Shown here piece by piece: positions 46,096 through 57,216 of a DNA stretch of 64,000 nucleotides; within the stretch, counting starts at the first letter, position 1, and each line of letters starts with the position of its first letter. The position numbers were made by a program, and so were the translations under genes. Source of the stretch: Pelobates cultripes (Eukaryota > Chordata > Amphibia > Anura > Pelobatidae); NCBI GenBank assembly GCA_933207985.1, contig OW240924.1, positions 70,612,742 to 70,676,741 of the forward strand. Reading direction: 5' to 3'. The notes beneath the pieces are model-generated. The model worked only from the letters and a program-made list of their open reading frames with translations. It was not told the DNA's origin and made no database searches.

Positions 46096-46165
46096 ATTAT
46101 TATTATTAATAATGGTATTTATATAGCGCTAACTAATTCCACAGAGCTTTACAATATTATTTGTA
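46096..46165 (-). repeat. L2-like LINE tail, short
   Basis: TTATTATTATTAATAATGGT, ATTTATATAGCGCTAACTAA and TTCCACAGAGCTTTACAATA show the same 3' end as the other copies, cut short. Confidence 0.55.
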
Positions 46166-47382
46166 ACTCTATTTTCCAGTTTGCAATTCTCCTGTCAATT
46201 ATTTAAGATTTTGATTTACTGAACTATCTGGAATATTTTAGCCAGAGCAAAATACAAGATATTTTTTCTCTCTATTCTATTTTTTTTAGGAATGTTTGAG
46301 GGTCGATGTCTACAGGATGCTGTTGAGACAATAAATAGAATTTTAAGCAAAGCATATATCTTGATAGGGAATAACATACTTTGTGACTGTAACATTTTTT
46401 TTTTATAAGAAATTCTCATCTTCCCTTTCCTCACATGTTCCAATGTGAACTAATTTGTATATTTACTATTAACAAGAATTTCTGATCTACAGTTACCCTT
46501 TTATGGACAAGAGGTTTTGCTTAGAATCTTCACTGAGGTCCCCTGTATGGGGAAGGGTTTGTGCAAAGTGTGGGGCTTATTTATTAAGCGGTAAATTCTG
46601 GGGAGCTAAATATATTTTTCTATTAAACAGTCTGGTTTTATCCAGTAAAGCAGAACTGTTGAGAAAAAACAAGAGGATCACACAATTTTGACCAAACTCG
46701 CAGAACTGTAAAAATCCCCCAACTTCTCCATGGTTTTAATGGGCTAAAATGTGCGATTTTATTGTCAATTTCCTACAGTAAATAAACCCTTCTGTTTATC
46801 CTTCCTCTGGCTATCAAAGGGTGTCAAAATATGTAAAACCTCACGGGTTCCCAATTCAGCTTGACGTATTTGCTTGATTCACATTTAAACAAAAAATTTT
46901 CTGTGTTTTTGTTATTGTGCCTTTTTATATATTTCTTTCTGTGACGGAAATAATCGAAGTTCACTTTGACCTTATTTGGAATAAGGAATCTGTCTGCAAC
47001 ATATTTTATGTGCATGAGTCACAGTAAGATCGAGCAAAATTCCCAGAAATATATATTATTTTGTATATTGTTTTCAGGGTTTTTATTTTTTATTTATATG
47101 TATACATTTTTGGTAATCTTTTAATAAAGGGCTTGAAAAGTCCACGACTCCTCGATTTTAGTTAAGGCACAGAAACATCTTGAATAATTTTATTTAGAAC
47201 TGTGTACATTTCCCCTCCCTGTTTCCGAATGTATAATTAGGTCTCCTTCACAGTATATTTGTCCAATTTCAGAAATGTTACTCCAGTCAAATCATTAGTT
47301 CAAGTATAGATTTAACAGTGCTCAAAAATTTCACTCGCCCTGCTAAGAAGCTGGTAGTAATTTTTAAGTTCATTCACATATT
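46166..47382. other. Presumed intron or intergenic DNA, nothing recognised
   Basis: AT-rich with no supported exon or element. Confidence 0.4.
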
Positions 47383-47475
47383 CACTATATGGACAAAAGT
47401 ATTGGGACACCTGACTATTACACCAATAGGGACTTTTATGACTACATTCTAAATACATCAACATTGATATGTAGT

Positions 47476-47496
47476 CCCCCCCCCCCCCCCCCCCCC
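47476..47496. repeat. C homopolymer, 21 bases
   Basis: Uninterrupted run of 21 C just inside the terminal repeat of the Tc1-like relic. Long C runs are rare in vertebrate DNA and unstable in sequencing, so the exact length is doubtful. Confidence 0.85.
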
Positions 47497-47649
47497 TTTT
47501 CGCAGCTAGCTTCCACTCTTATGGGAAGGCTTTCCTCCAAATTTTGGAGTGTTTCTGATGGAATTGTTGCATATTCATCCTGTAGACTATTTGTTTGGTC
47601 AGGCACTGATGTTGAATGAGAAGGCCTGGCTCTCAATCTCTCTTCCAGT

Positions 47650-48174
47650 TCATCCCCTAAGGTGTTCTATGGGGTTGAGATCAGGACTCTGTGTGGGCCA
47701 GTAAACTTCTTCCACGCCAAGCTCATCCATGTCTTTATGGGCCTTGATTTGTGCATTGGGTCGCAGACATGTTGAAATAGAAAAGGGTCTTCTCAAACTG
47801 TTCCTACAAATTTGGAAGCAAAGCATTGTCCAAAATGTCTTGGTATGCTGAAGCATTATGATTTTCCTTCAATGGAAGGAAGGGACCTAGCTCAACCCCT
47901 GAAATCCTACCCCATACCATTATCTCTCCTCCACTAAACATTACAGTTGGCACAATGCAGTCAGGCAGGTAACTTTCTCCTCACATCCGCCAGACCCAGA
48001 CTCGCCAATCAGACTGCCAAATAGCAAAGCATGATTTTTCACTCTACAGACCACGTTTCTACTGCTCCAGAGTCCAGTGGAAGCATGCTTTACACCACTC
48101 AGTCCAATGCTTGGAATTGTACTTGGTGATGTGAGGCTTGCATGTAGCTGCTTGGACATAGAAACCCATTCCAT
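47650..48174 (-). pseudogene. Tc1-like transposase, broken
   Basis: On the minus strand two frames carry parts of one DDE transposase. The first (48174 down to 47941) has VKHASTGLWSS and SLIGESGSG. The second (47856 down to 47650) has PFSISTCLRPNAQIKAH, MDELGVEEVYWPTQSPDL and NPIEHL with the final catalytic Glu. The frame is lost between them and beyond NPIEHLRG, where the usual Trp is Arg. The N-terminal part would lie above 48174, where the MITE interrupts it. Not functional. Confidence 0.75.
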
Positions 48175-48206
48175 GAAGCTCCCACTGCACAGTTTTTGTG
48201 CGGATA

Positions 48207-48286
48207 TTAACCCCTTCAGGACACATGACGGAAATATTCTGTCACGATTCCCTTTTATTTCAGAAGTTGTGTCCTTAAGGGGTTAA
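48207..48286. mobile_element. 80-bp TTAA MITE, copy 4, inside Tc1-like relic no. 3
   Basis: TTAACCCCTTCAGGACAC at the left, GTCCTTAAGGGGTTAA at the right. The core differs most from the others (CATGACGGAAATATTCTGTC). It lies inside transposon sequence that continues on both sides, so it inserted after that element. Confidence 0.85.
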
Positions 48287-48400
48287 TGCCAGTGGAAGTT
48301 TGGAACTCTTACTCTATGGGGTCGTCAGAGCATTGGTGACTTTTACGCATCATGCTGATGGACATGCTCTTTGCCCTGTTCTCTATGTCCATAACAATGT

Positions 48401-50291
48401 GTCTTCTCTCTTCTTCCAGTGTTAGTATATAGCACACACAATGGTAGATTTGGCTTGTAGTTGCTCAGTCAGGGCATATTGTGTGCGGCGTTGTTCCAAT
48501 GTGTCAATGTATCTGTGTGACAGGTCTGACACTTGTCATACTTAGAAACCTTAAGTCCTTTTTATAATAATCATCCTGGTTTAGTTTTTTTTTTAGTTTT
48601 TTTTTTTAAGTGTGCTCATATAATACAAAAATAATCAGTAGAATGTGCATTATGGGAAATGGCATAGGCCATGTGACTTTAGCTGCCATTATTTTTTGCA
48701 TGTTTGGGTGTTCATTTACTATATAAGCAAATAGCTGTAGATATATCATGATCATTTTTTAATCGTCCTTCCCCATTGGTCTTTAATAGTATTAAGATAA
48801 ACATTTTATATTTCTTGAGATGACCAACCCATTACAGGGCCATTGAAAAAATTGAGCTTTTGATTGCATTATTTTTGTTTTTTTTTAATCATTTTAATAT
48901 TTTCTTTATCATTGTATTATAAATCTAAGTCATTTAAAATGGACACCTTAAAATCCACATTACATGTACTCGTGTTGTTAATTCACAGAAATGCTCGATA
49001 AAGTCCATCAAAGGTAGGCTTCTCACCAGGGCTTACTGTGTGGTTTCCGGTGGTAGAATGTGGTGACAAAAAAGGTGACCAGAGGTGGTTGGATGTAACG
49101 TGTTGGCTATGACAAAAGAAAATAAGGCAGTGAATGCTTGCACTGAGTCAGTCTAAGCCTGTAATACAGTTCCTCAAAACAGAACAGCTGCTCTCAGCAC
49201 AGTGCGGCTGCAAATGTGTGGGTGGATGTTCTCCCCCATCTGATTACTTAGTGCTCATATGTTTCTGGTTTTGGGTCAGCCTTTTGATTCATCTTTTCTT
49301 GCACAGTTAACCCTACCCTTACTGTACAAAGCTTTATGGAAAAAGAAAAAGAAACATGCTGAAGTATATTTGAAAAGCCAAAAGAGACAATATTGAACTG
49401 GTTTTCACATCGCTGAAGGAGTAAAACTTTCTCCATTCGGGAGGTCGGTAAACTCGGAATAAAAGAACCGCAGTGCAGCCGAGGTTTTGTGGGCCTCCTT
49501 GTTTCACATGAGCCTGTTCAAAGATCTGTGTCCAATCAAAAAAACAACACAAAACATCTCATGAACGGAATAATCTTTAGTCCTGTTTGCATGGTTTATG
49601 TAATTGTCAATCTTGTCTAAGAGGCAAAGAAAAGGTTGTTTGGGTTGCAAAGAACCTTAATGGAACCCTTTTTATATTAAATGCTTGTGTCTACAAGAAA
49701 CGGGTATCCCATGATATATTTCCAGACTTAAACTTCCAAGATACTTTGCCATTCTAACGGATGGAAAATGCATTGTGGGAGATGTAGTCCTGCAACATCT
49801 GGAGTTATACTTTTTGGGCAGCCCTGCTCCAGTCCATCTTTCCTTGAGTATACGGTTTTCATTGGATACCTGACCCACTGGAGTGTGCTTGATTTTAGGA
49901 GTAGTGTTGGTTAAATATTTTGCCACACTTGCATGTTCTGCATAAATGCTTTAAAAATAATATGGATGGATTTAATAAAATGTGGAAGTTTAGTTTTCCT
50001 CTGGAATCGGTATTAGAGTCTTTGTATCACAAATGTACTGAATGGGAAGTCCCTGTTTTTAAAAAAAAAAATTTTCCCCAGTGTTGTTTTTCCCCCAAAC
50101 GAGTTCACAAACCATAAATACAGATGTTTGTGTCTGCTATCCCCTTCCTGCCTGACATTTTGCTTATTAATTGTACAATAAAACCTTAGATATTTAAAAC
50201 TTTTTTTTTTTTTTTTTTTTAAAGGTTGTATTCTTTGCATACAACTATACTATTTTATTTTATGCTTTACAAATTGTAATTGCCATTGATA
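48401..50291. other. Presumed intron or intergenic DNA, nothing firm
   Basis: T runs at 48580-48606 and 50201-50220. A fragment at about 49765-49830 (GTGGGAGATGTAGTCCTGCA, CATCTGGAGT) resembles half of the short hAT-like MITE at 34364. No exon recognised. Confidence 0.4.
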
Positions 50292-50629
50292 ACTTGTAAA
50301 TATCCACTCTGGGCACAATAACACCTTCATCACAATGAGGTTGTTATGGTGCAAGGACATCCTCGGCACAGTCCTACCTTAAGGGACCAAACCATAACAA
50401 ACCGTTTAGCCACAAAGTCTGGAGCATGGCACCAGATCACTCTGCCCCTCCACTTCTCTGAAGGTCGGGGGCTTCAATCAGGAAGCCTCGGATTGAACGC
50501 CACTGAATGGGTTGAGAGCATGAGCTGACGTAACCTATCACTGCTTTCCATTTAGCAAGGTGAGGGTGAAAAAGTAAGTATATTTTCTTTCATTGTGATA
50601 AAGTTATGGTGCCCGGAGTGTCCCTTTAA
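50292..50629. mobile_element. T2-like MITE, diverged
   Basis: Right end TTATGGTGCCCGGAGTGTCC then CTTTAA at TTAA. The left end TGTAAATATCCACTCTGGGC has lost the clear TTAA. Hairpin TTGTTATGGTGC partners with GCACAATAACA at the left. No reading frame belongs to it. Confidence 0.5.
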
Positions 50630-51474
50630 AGAGACATCTGTGCTTGGTATTTATTTATTTATATTTTTTATGTGGGTGTTTAATTGTTCAGAATTGAGTA
50701 GAGTAGAATAAAATACCTGTTTTCGTTTTGTTACATGGTATTTTTATTTTCGACCTGTCTGCTGACTAATCATGAGACATGTGTTTACTTTCTCTATGCT
50801 TTAAAAGTACAGTTTGATCTTACTTTAAGGTAGCATCTTCAGATATTTTTTCATGTCTGGATTAATCTTTACAGGAATATTGTTAATTTACACGTAAAAT
50901 ATTTATTTATTGTGTCATGCTGGTATTGGGTTCCCAACATGTAAAAGGTGCATACTTTGTGAGGTCTGTGCATGCATGCAGCAGACGTTGTTATATTTGT
51001 TTAATAGTAAACTAATAAAATAGATTGCTTTTTGGTGTTGTCAATCTCTATTATAATGTTGCTATAAAGGCTTTAAGATTTATTTTTAAAAATGGATATG
51101 TTGAATAACCATCTTAATATGAAACCAATATGTTACTACTTTTTATATGTTTTTTTGAAGAAAATTTTTTGACTGTTGTTGGATGGGCAATTACACTTGA
51201 AAATATTATTCTCAACATTATTTTATAACTTTTCACCTAGTTAGATGTTTGTATAGGTAAACAACCTCAACTAACTGTCTAGAGAAGCCATCGAGATAAC
51301 TGAGCATTGGACGTACTGAAAGGCTTGTAATTTTAAAACTTGTGGATCGGTCCACACTTGGATTTTTTTTTTTTCTTATTCTAAATTCAGTTCTTTATTT
51401 TATCATTGAAATTAGCACATTTATATTGCAATACCATAATATGTATATTATCTTACTATTGTTGTGAATGATCC
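50630..51474. other. Presumed intron or intergenic DNA, nothing recognised
   Basis: AT-rich, T run near 51365. No supported feature. Confidence 0.4.
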
Positions 51475-51621
51475 TCTAGCACATAAACTCATTGAGCAGG
51501 GCCCTCAACCCCTCTGTTCCTGTGTGTCCATTTGAATGCTTACAATTACGTGTCTTAGTCCACCGATTGTGCAGCGCTACAGAAATTGCTGGCGCTATAG
51601 AAATAATAAAATAATAATAAT
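51475..51621 (+). repeat. L2-like LINE tail
   Basis: CATTGAGCAGGGCCCTCAAC, GATTGTGCAGCGCTACAGAA and GCTGGCGCTATAGAAATAAT followed by AATAATAAT: the forward version of the 45805 copy. Confidence 0.65.
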
Positions 51622-52820
51622 TGACACTTAGACAACCTACACTAATTTTACATATGGGGTTTCTCTGTTGTGAACATGGAGGAGTGAAAAGGTTTACTTA
51701 CAATGGCTTAAGTAAATAATGTAACATCTAAAACATGTTCGTTTCTTAACAAAAATTATCATGAAAAAAAATTAATTGTTAAAATCACACACAAGGAACG
51801 AAACCTGAGCTGCCAGGATGAACAAAACAAAAATCGACGAAATAAAAAACATAGCCGTTCGACCATAGGAAAGCCAATAGAAGCACTTTTTCGCTGCTTC
51901 AGATGCTTACTAGATTACCCTTGCTTTTCACGGACAGTTTATACCATCATTATCGATATTGTCTTCCATTCTTTTTTCACAGCTAACAATTTTAATATTT
52001 TTATATTATTTTAGCACCGGTTATTGTATTAGTGTAAAAATGGCATAAATCAATAGACAAAGCTGTCTTTATTGTGACATATATTAAAAAAAAAATAAAT
52101 AAATAAATATATATATATTTTTTTTTTTATTATTATTTTTTTAAATGTTGGGTGGAGTTTTACGCATCGCCCCCACCATGTTAACACTTCACCAGGTGTC
52201 ACTATGGACAAGTTGATCCCAATATTAAAACAGCATGAAAACTATGCTGTGTACCTCTATATTTTAAGTTATGTGTGATTATATAACATGTTCATTTCTT
52301 TAAAAGGTACATATAGTGCAGAGCGAAATTCTTTTTCTATTTAAAAATTAACTTTTTATTGGATGGGCTCCTGGTGTCTTATTTGTCAGTAGCCATTTAT
52401 TTTGTGGTTTGACAATTATTTGTAGAATTTAGGATCTGAGATGGCATATATATACATGGTTCACAGTGTCCGACACCTTTATTGCTTTCCTCCAGCTCCC
52501 TAGCATTTTTTTGTTCTGTTATTCATTGGCTATACTGTGCTGCTTTACACTAGCTGTGAAAGACTGAATCCATTTAGATATATAAATAAATTGGCCTTAT
52601 CTATGCAGTTACATTATGGCTAGGCACTGATTGTCCAAAAAAAGTACATTTTGAACTCCAGTGCAGATTATACTTTGAACAATTTGGGATACAGCAGGCA
52701 GTCTCACTGTAGGACTCGTTTTCTAGAGACTGATGGGTGAGGGTCTCATGCAAATGTCTACCAGGTCTTGCCTCTCGGGAATATTAATTCATATAGTAGT
52801 AGTATTTGTATATGCTAGGG
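51622..52820. other. Presumed intron or intergenic DNA, nothing recognised
   Basis: AT-rich with AAAT and AT runs at 52085-52140. No supported exon or element. Confidence 0.4.
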
Positions 52821-52956
52821 CAGGAGTCAGCCACCTTCGACACTCCAGATGTTGTAGACCTCATCTCCCCTGATGCTTTGCAAACATTATGGCTGTAGGA
52901 GCATTATGTGAGATGTAGTCCACAACATCTAGAATGCGGAAGATTGCCTACCACTG
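52821..52956. mobile_element. Short hAT-like MITE, 136 bp
   Basis: Ends CAGGAGTCAGCCACC and GATTGCCTACCACTG, flanked by TGCTAGGG and AGCTAGGG (7 of 8 match, hAT-type 8-bp duplication). Inner ACTCCAGATGTTGTAGACC pairs with GTCCACAACATCTAGA. Same family as 34364. Confidence 0.7.
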
Positions 52957-52964
52957 AGCTAGGG

Positions 52965-54504
52965 TCTCCAGCGTTATCACATCATGGGATACATGCAAGG
53001 CAGGCAGCCACCCTTATCAGCAACAGGAAGTAATATAGATTGGGAGTAGCTCATGTTACTTGATATATCACCTAATTGCCTTCTCTGAAAAGACAGGAGC
53101 CCCTTACAGGCAACCATAAACAGTATTGTAAATCATTCACCAAACCAATAGTGCAAGCTTTCTCAATCAATTACCTTTAAAGCTGAGACCAGTCTTTTTT
53201 TTTTTTGCGAAAAGTATTGTTTTCTACCAGTTTTCACAAACTCCTAAAACAGAAAAACGTCAGTGAGAATGAAGAGGCCCATCAAATGCGAATTTGTTTG
53301 TGCTTCGAGACAGTCTGATGCACACACTAGGAATTTTTGAATTCCTTGACTTTATTTGTATTTCCTAATTCCAGGACTGCCAAGAGGGCATTAAAGCTGA
53401 TACTCGTTTCAGGGGCCTGGTTTGAATGTTGGGTCATTGTGTGGGAGGATATATTGGTCTGTGAATGCATGTGTCTGTGCTGGTTTGTGACGGCATCTGT
53501 CTGCATGAATCTGTTAGAATGTATCTGTGTGTATCTGTATCTGTGTGTGCGTATGTCTTGGTATGTATATGTGTGTTTTTATTTGTGTACATGTCTGGGA
53601 GTATGTTCCGGGAAGGAGGGTGAGGAGGGGGCATCATTTCTACCAGCGACACAGACTACTACTTCTATAAAATAGTAGGCATTGAGAATTTTGTTGTAAC
53701 ATCTTCATGGTAATTGTGGGATACAGTATTGTGGGATACCACATACATCAAATAGCCAGACTTGAACTATGAGTTAATGTGTATCCATGATTACAATATA
53801 GAGATTGAAAGTTCTCACTTACCTGAAACTGGCACAGGACTTATTAATCAGTCACCCAACCCGCGTGTTTGGTACACTTAGTGTATTGAAACCCTTACTC
53901 TTTTATGTTTTGTTAATAACGCTATGTATCGTTCAGTTACTGAATGTTTTCATATTCTATCTAAAATAAACGATGCATGTTCTTTTGAAGCCAAGTTTTC
54001 AACTATTGGACTAAACAATATGAGGTGTCACAAGTAATCCAAAAGTTTTATAAGTACATCTCCCCTCCCCCGTTGTTGACACGTCTGCCTGTGCAACCAT
54101 GTATCCCCATGTGTGAGTAATTAAATATCACTATGTATAGGATGTGTTGATAACCCCCATTGGTGTTGTCAGAATTACTCACATAGCACACGTACCCTGG
54201 GCTGTGAAACTGTATGCTAAACATTCCGTTTTAATTGCATTTCCCGAAGATATGATCTTGTTTACTGAACCTTCCTTTTAAAACCATTTCAATTTATTGT
54301 TATTAATTATTAACATTTTTTTTTTTTTTTTAACTTAGCATTGTATATATTTCTCTGAATATCTATCTGGTTTAAGCCTTATTTGGTGTTGTACACAAAG
54401 ACTTAAAATGTGTTATTTAGCCTTTTATTGCATCAAATCACTGTGGTAGTCTGGAATCATAGGAAATAAAATTCTAGGTGTACCGTCTCGTGATGAAAAA
54501 GCCC
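52965..54504. other. Presumed intron or intergenic DNA with GT-rich part
   Basis: 53440-53600 is TGTGTCTG-rich, an old GT minisatellite. Frames over it are by-products. A T run lies at 54318-54332. No exon recognised. Confidence 0.4.
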
Positions 54505-54566
54505 AAATTAGCTGTAAAGCGCTATGGAATCTGTTGGCGCTATATAAATGGCAGTAATAATAATTA
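54505..54566 (+). repeat. L2-like LINE tail, short
   Basis: AGCTGTAAAGCGCTATGGAA, TCTGTTGGCGCTATATAAAT and GGCAGTAATAATAATT: the clearest copy of the tail in the window. Confidence 0.7.
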
Positions 54567-55429
54567 AGGTGATCTGGAGGATACAGTTGCTTTAAGCAGA
54601 TGGGTTGAAACTATCACCAATGCACAAGGACGTTTAGTTTTTGTTTGGTTTTGTTTTTTATTATTCTTGGATAAACAAGTCTGCCAGTTACTCTATAGAT
54701 TGGTTACAAGAATGTGATTTTATTTACCGATGCCACTAAAAAGGCATAATTCAGGCTTGTTTGTTTCCTCTGTATTTAAATAGCATTCTTAAATTAGTTG
54801 CTGATATGGCAGACCTGCCTATATTCTTCCCCATTTCAATGTTTTATTTTTTAAAGAGTGGTTTATTGCAAAGTCAGATTTAATCCCTGGTTTAGTGTAA
54901 ATCCTAGGAAGTAAATTGTAAGTGTTTAGAATGTTATTCATATAGTGCTTTTTATATGTGCAAGACTACAGTCACTGTTTCTTTAAATACTTATCTGCTA
55001 TGCAACTACTCAAATGCTTATCTCTATGTTTATTTTAAAAACAAAGAAAGGAAATCATTTAACCTGTTGGAATGCAGCATTAGGAAGGAAGTTTTAACCA
55101 ATAAGCTGGAGTGAAATACTATAAACATGAGCATTAATTCCAGTTAAATGATATGGTGCTGGGCTCAGATCTGAAAGGTATTGGGTGTAGCTCGCATAGT
55201 TTGGCTGACAAACGTGATATTGTCACGATGCCACTAAAAGTATAACCTTATCATACATCATGACTTGGCTCAGTTCTTAGTTGAACTATTTTGGCCTTAA
55301 AAATTTAATTCCGTTGTCTGTCTGTTCTTGCCGCTGGATGCACTTACTACAACCTCCTTGAATTAATATATATTTATAAGTGTAGTGATTTTTGTACATG
55401 ATTTAAGTAGTGTGCATCTACCCCACGAT
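54567..55429. other. Presumed intron or intergenic DNA, nothing recognised
   Basis: AT-rich, no supported feature. Confidence 0.4.
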
Positions 55430-55879
55430 AGCCTCTGTCCAGTCACCTGGCCTCTTTGGCTGACATCATCAAGCTTGATGATCTCAGCCAATCAAATGGT
55501 TCCCCACCGGGATACATTAGGAGACTAGTGCTCATGCGCTGTAAATCTCTGTGCTGCGCCAATCAATGTCTCTATGATTGAGAACAGAGTCTGACCCTGT
55601 GGAAGTGCCTCTAGTGCAGTGATGGCGAACCTTTTTGAGGCCGAGTGCCCAAACCGCAATACAACTTTTTTCCCTCAAAGTGCCAACACGGCAATTAAAC
55701 CTGAATACTGAGGTTTAAGTTTAGAATAAACAACTTGTACTGTTGTCCAAACTAATTAACAACTTTTGTTTTAAAAGAAGAACACAACAGAGTTTAAAGA
55801 TACAAATTTTAAATAATGATATAAATAGATATAAATAGGTAAAATTAAGCTTATATTTATTAGTATCTCCAACAAATTA

Positions 55880-56060
55880 ATACATACACACAGTCTGCTG
55901 AATACACACACAGACAGACTGCTGAATACACACACATACAGTCCACTGAATACACACACTGCTGAATACATATACACACACACAGACTGCTGAAGACACA
56001 CACAGACTGCTGAATACACGCACACACACAGACTGCTGAATTCACACACACATACTGCAC
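55880..56060. repeat. CACACAGACTGCTGAATA tandem repeat
   Basis: About nine irregular units of 18-25 bases within the hAT element. Confidence 0.85.
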
Positions 56061-56069
56061 TGAGGGGTG

Positions 56070-56540
56070 CAGTGTATGTGTGTGTGAGGGGTGCTGTGCA
56101 GGGGTGGGGTGCTGTGTTTGGCTAGTGTAGGGGTGCTGTGTGTGGGGGGGGTAGGGGTGCTGTGTGTGTGGGGGGGGAATGGGGTGCTGTGTGTGGGGGT
56201 AGGGGTGCTCTGTGTGTGGGAGTAGGGGTGCTGTGTGTGGGGGTAGGGAGGTAGGGGTTCTGGTTGTGGGGGGTAGAGGTACTGTGTGTGTGTGTGTGAG
56301 GGGTAGGGAGGTAGGTAGGGGTGCTGGTTGTGGGGGAGGGGAGGAGTGCTGTGTGGGAGGGTAGGGAGGTAGGGGTGCTGGTTGTGGGGGAGGGGTGCTG
56401 TGTGTGGGGGTAGGGGTACTGTGTATGTGTGTGGCTGGTACGGGTGCTGGCTGAGTGGGAGAGTATGGAGATAGGGCTGCTGGTTGTGAGGGAGGGGTGC
56501 TGTGTGTGGGGTTTATGGGTGCTGTGGGTTTAGGGGTACT
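56070..56540. repeat. GGGGTGCTGTGTGTGGGGGTA tandem repeat
   Basis: About 20 irregular units of 20-35 bases, G- and T-rich on the + strand, within the hAT element. The change from CA-rich to GT-rich happens at a hairpin (56043-56086). Confidence 0.85.
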
Positions 56541-57216
56541 GTGTGGGGGGAGGGGGTGTAGGGGTGGTAAAAAAAAAAAAAGTGTGGATCTGTATCCCCC
56601 TCTCCCTCCTTCTTACCTTTGATGAAGGAGGGGGGACACACACAGCCATCCCTGGTGGTCCGGTGGTGGTGGTAAGTATTGTAGGGAGCAGCTCCCCTGT
56701 CCTCCCGCACGATGCTGTGTGGAGCTTTGCCATGGCAACCCGCGGCAATGCTCCACACATATTGCTTGCAGGAGGACAGGGGAGCTGCTTCACAGATCCC
56801 TCCCCCTGTCCTCCTGACATGGAAGCAGAGTAGGCGCTTGCTCTGCATTGATGGCGAACCTATGGCCGCGTGCCCACAGAGAGGGCCCGGCGTGCCACCT
56901 GTGGCACGCGTGCCATAGGTTCGCCATCACTGCTCTAGTGGTTGTCAGAAACACAAAAAAAAAGAGAGAAAATATTTTTATCAAGCCATTTTTAGAATGG
57001 AGAGCTACTCCATATTGGCTTAGACTATCAGTTGATCAGCAGCGCTCCTGTCGCAGCATTACGAGATACCCTGTTTGAAGAATTTCAGAGAAGCAGAAAG
57101 ACAGGGGCAGAGCTGAACTGTGCTGGAGTGAAGACTTGGGCCCGTACCGGGTACCTCTTGGCACCATAACAACTTAATTCAGATGAAATTGTTATGGTGC
57201 CTGGAGTTCCCTTTCA

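Larger units (their letters stand above)
47383..48400 (-). mobile_element. Tc1-like transposon relic no. 3
   Basis: The left terminal repeat CACTATATGGACAAAAGTAT and TGGGACACCTGACT is typical of a fish/frog Tc1-like family. The transposase lies on the minus strand. The matching right terminal repeat is not found, so the end near 48400 is approximate (last recognisable part is AGAGCATTGGTGACTTTTAC near 48330). The copy carries a run of 21 C and is split by an 80-bp TTAA MITE at 48207. Confidence 0.75.
55617..56932. mobile_element. Non-autonomous hAT element, 1316 bp
   Basis: Perfect 16-bp terminal inverted repeats CAGTGATGGCGAACCT and AGGTTCGCCATCACTG, with perfect 8-bp target duplications CTCTAGTG (55609-55616 and 56933-56940), the signature of hAT transposition. 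No transposase is inside. The body is CA-rich tandem DNA, then GT/G-rich tandem DNA, then a unique part with a GACAGGGGAGCTGC/GCAGCTCCCCTGTC inverted pair (56694-56783) and GTGGAGCTTTGCCATGGCAA. The frames that span it are repeat by-products. Confidence 0.92.
55430..57216. mobile_element. T2-like MITE split by a hAT element
   Basis: The right end TGTTATGGTGCCTGGAGTTC and the GGCACCATAACAACTTAAT hairpin (57154-57206) are T2-like. Left of the hAT insert are GACATCATCAAGCTTGATGA and CTCAGCCAATC, found in other T2-like copies (8935, 21580). The target GTGCCTCTAGTG continues after the insert as GTTGTCAG, matching the CTCTAGTGGCTGTC motif of the copies at 30812 and 60340. The left end is not clear and the final TTAA has decayed. 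Confidence 0.55.

Noticed and set aside
56513..56848. Overlapping 96-111-codon frames on both strands
   Set aside because: They lie inside the hAT element, on G/T-rich tandem DNA and an inverted pair, with no domain.
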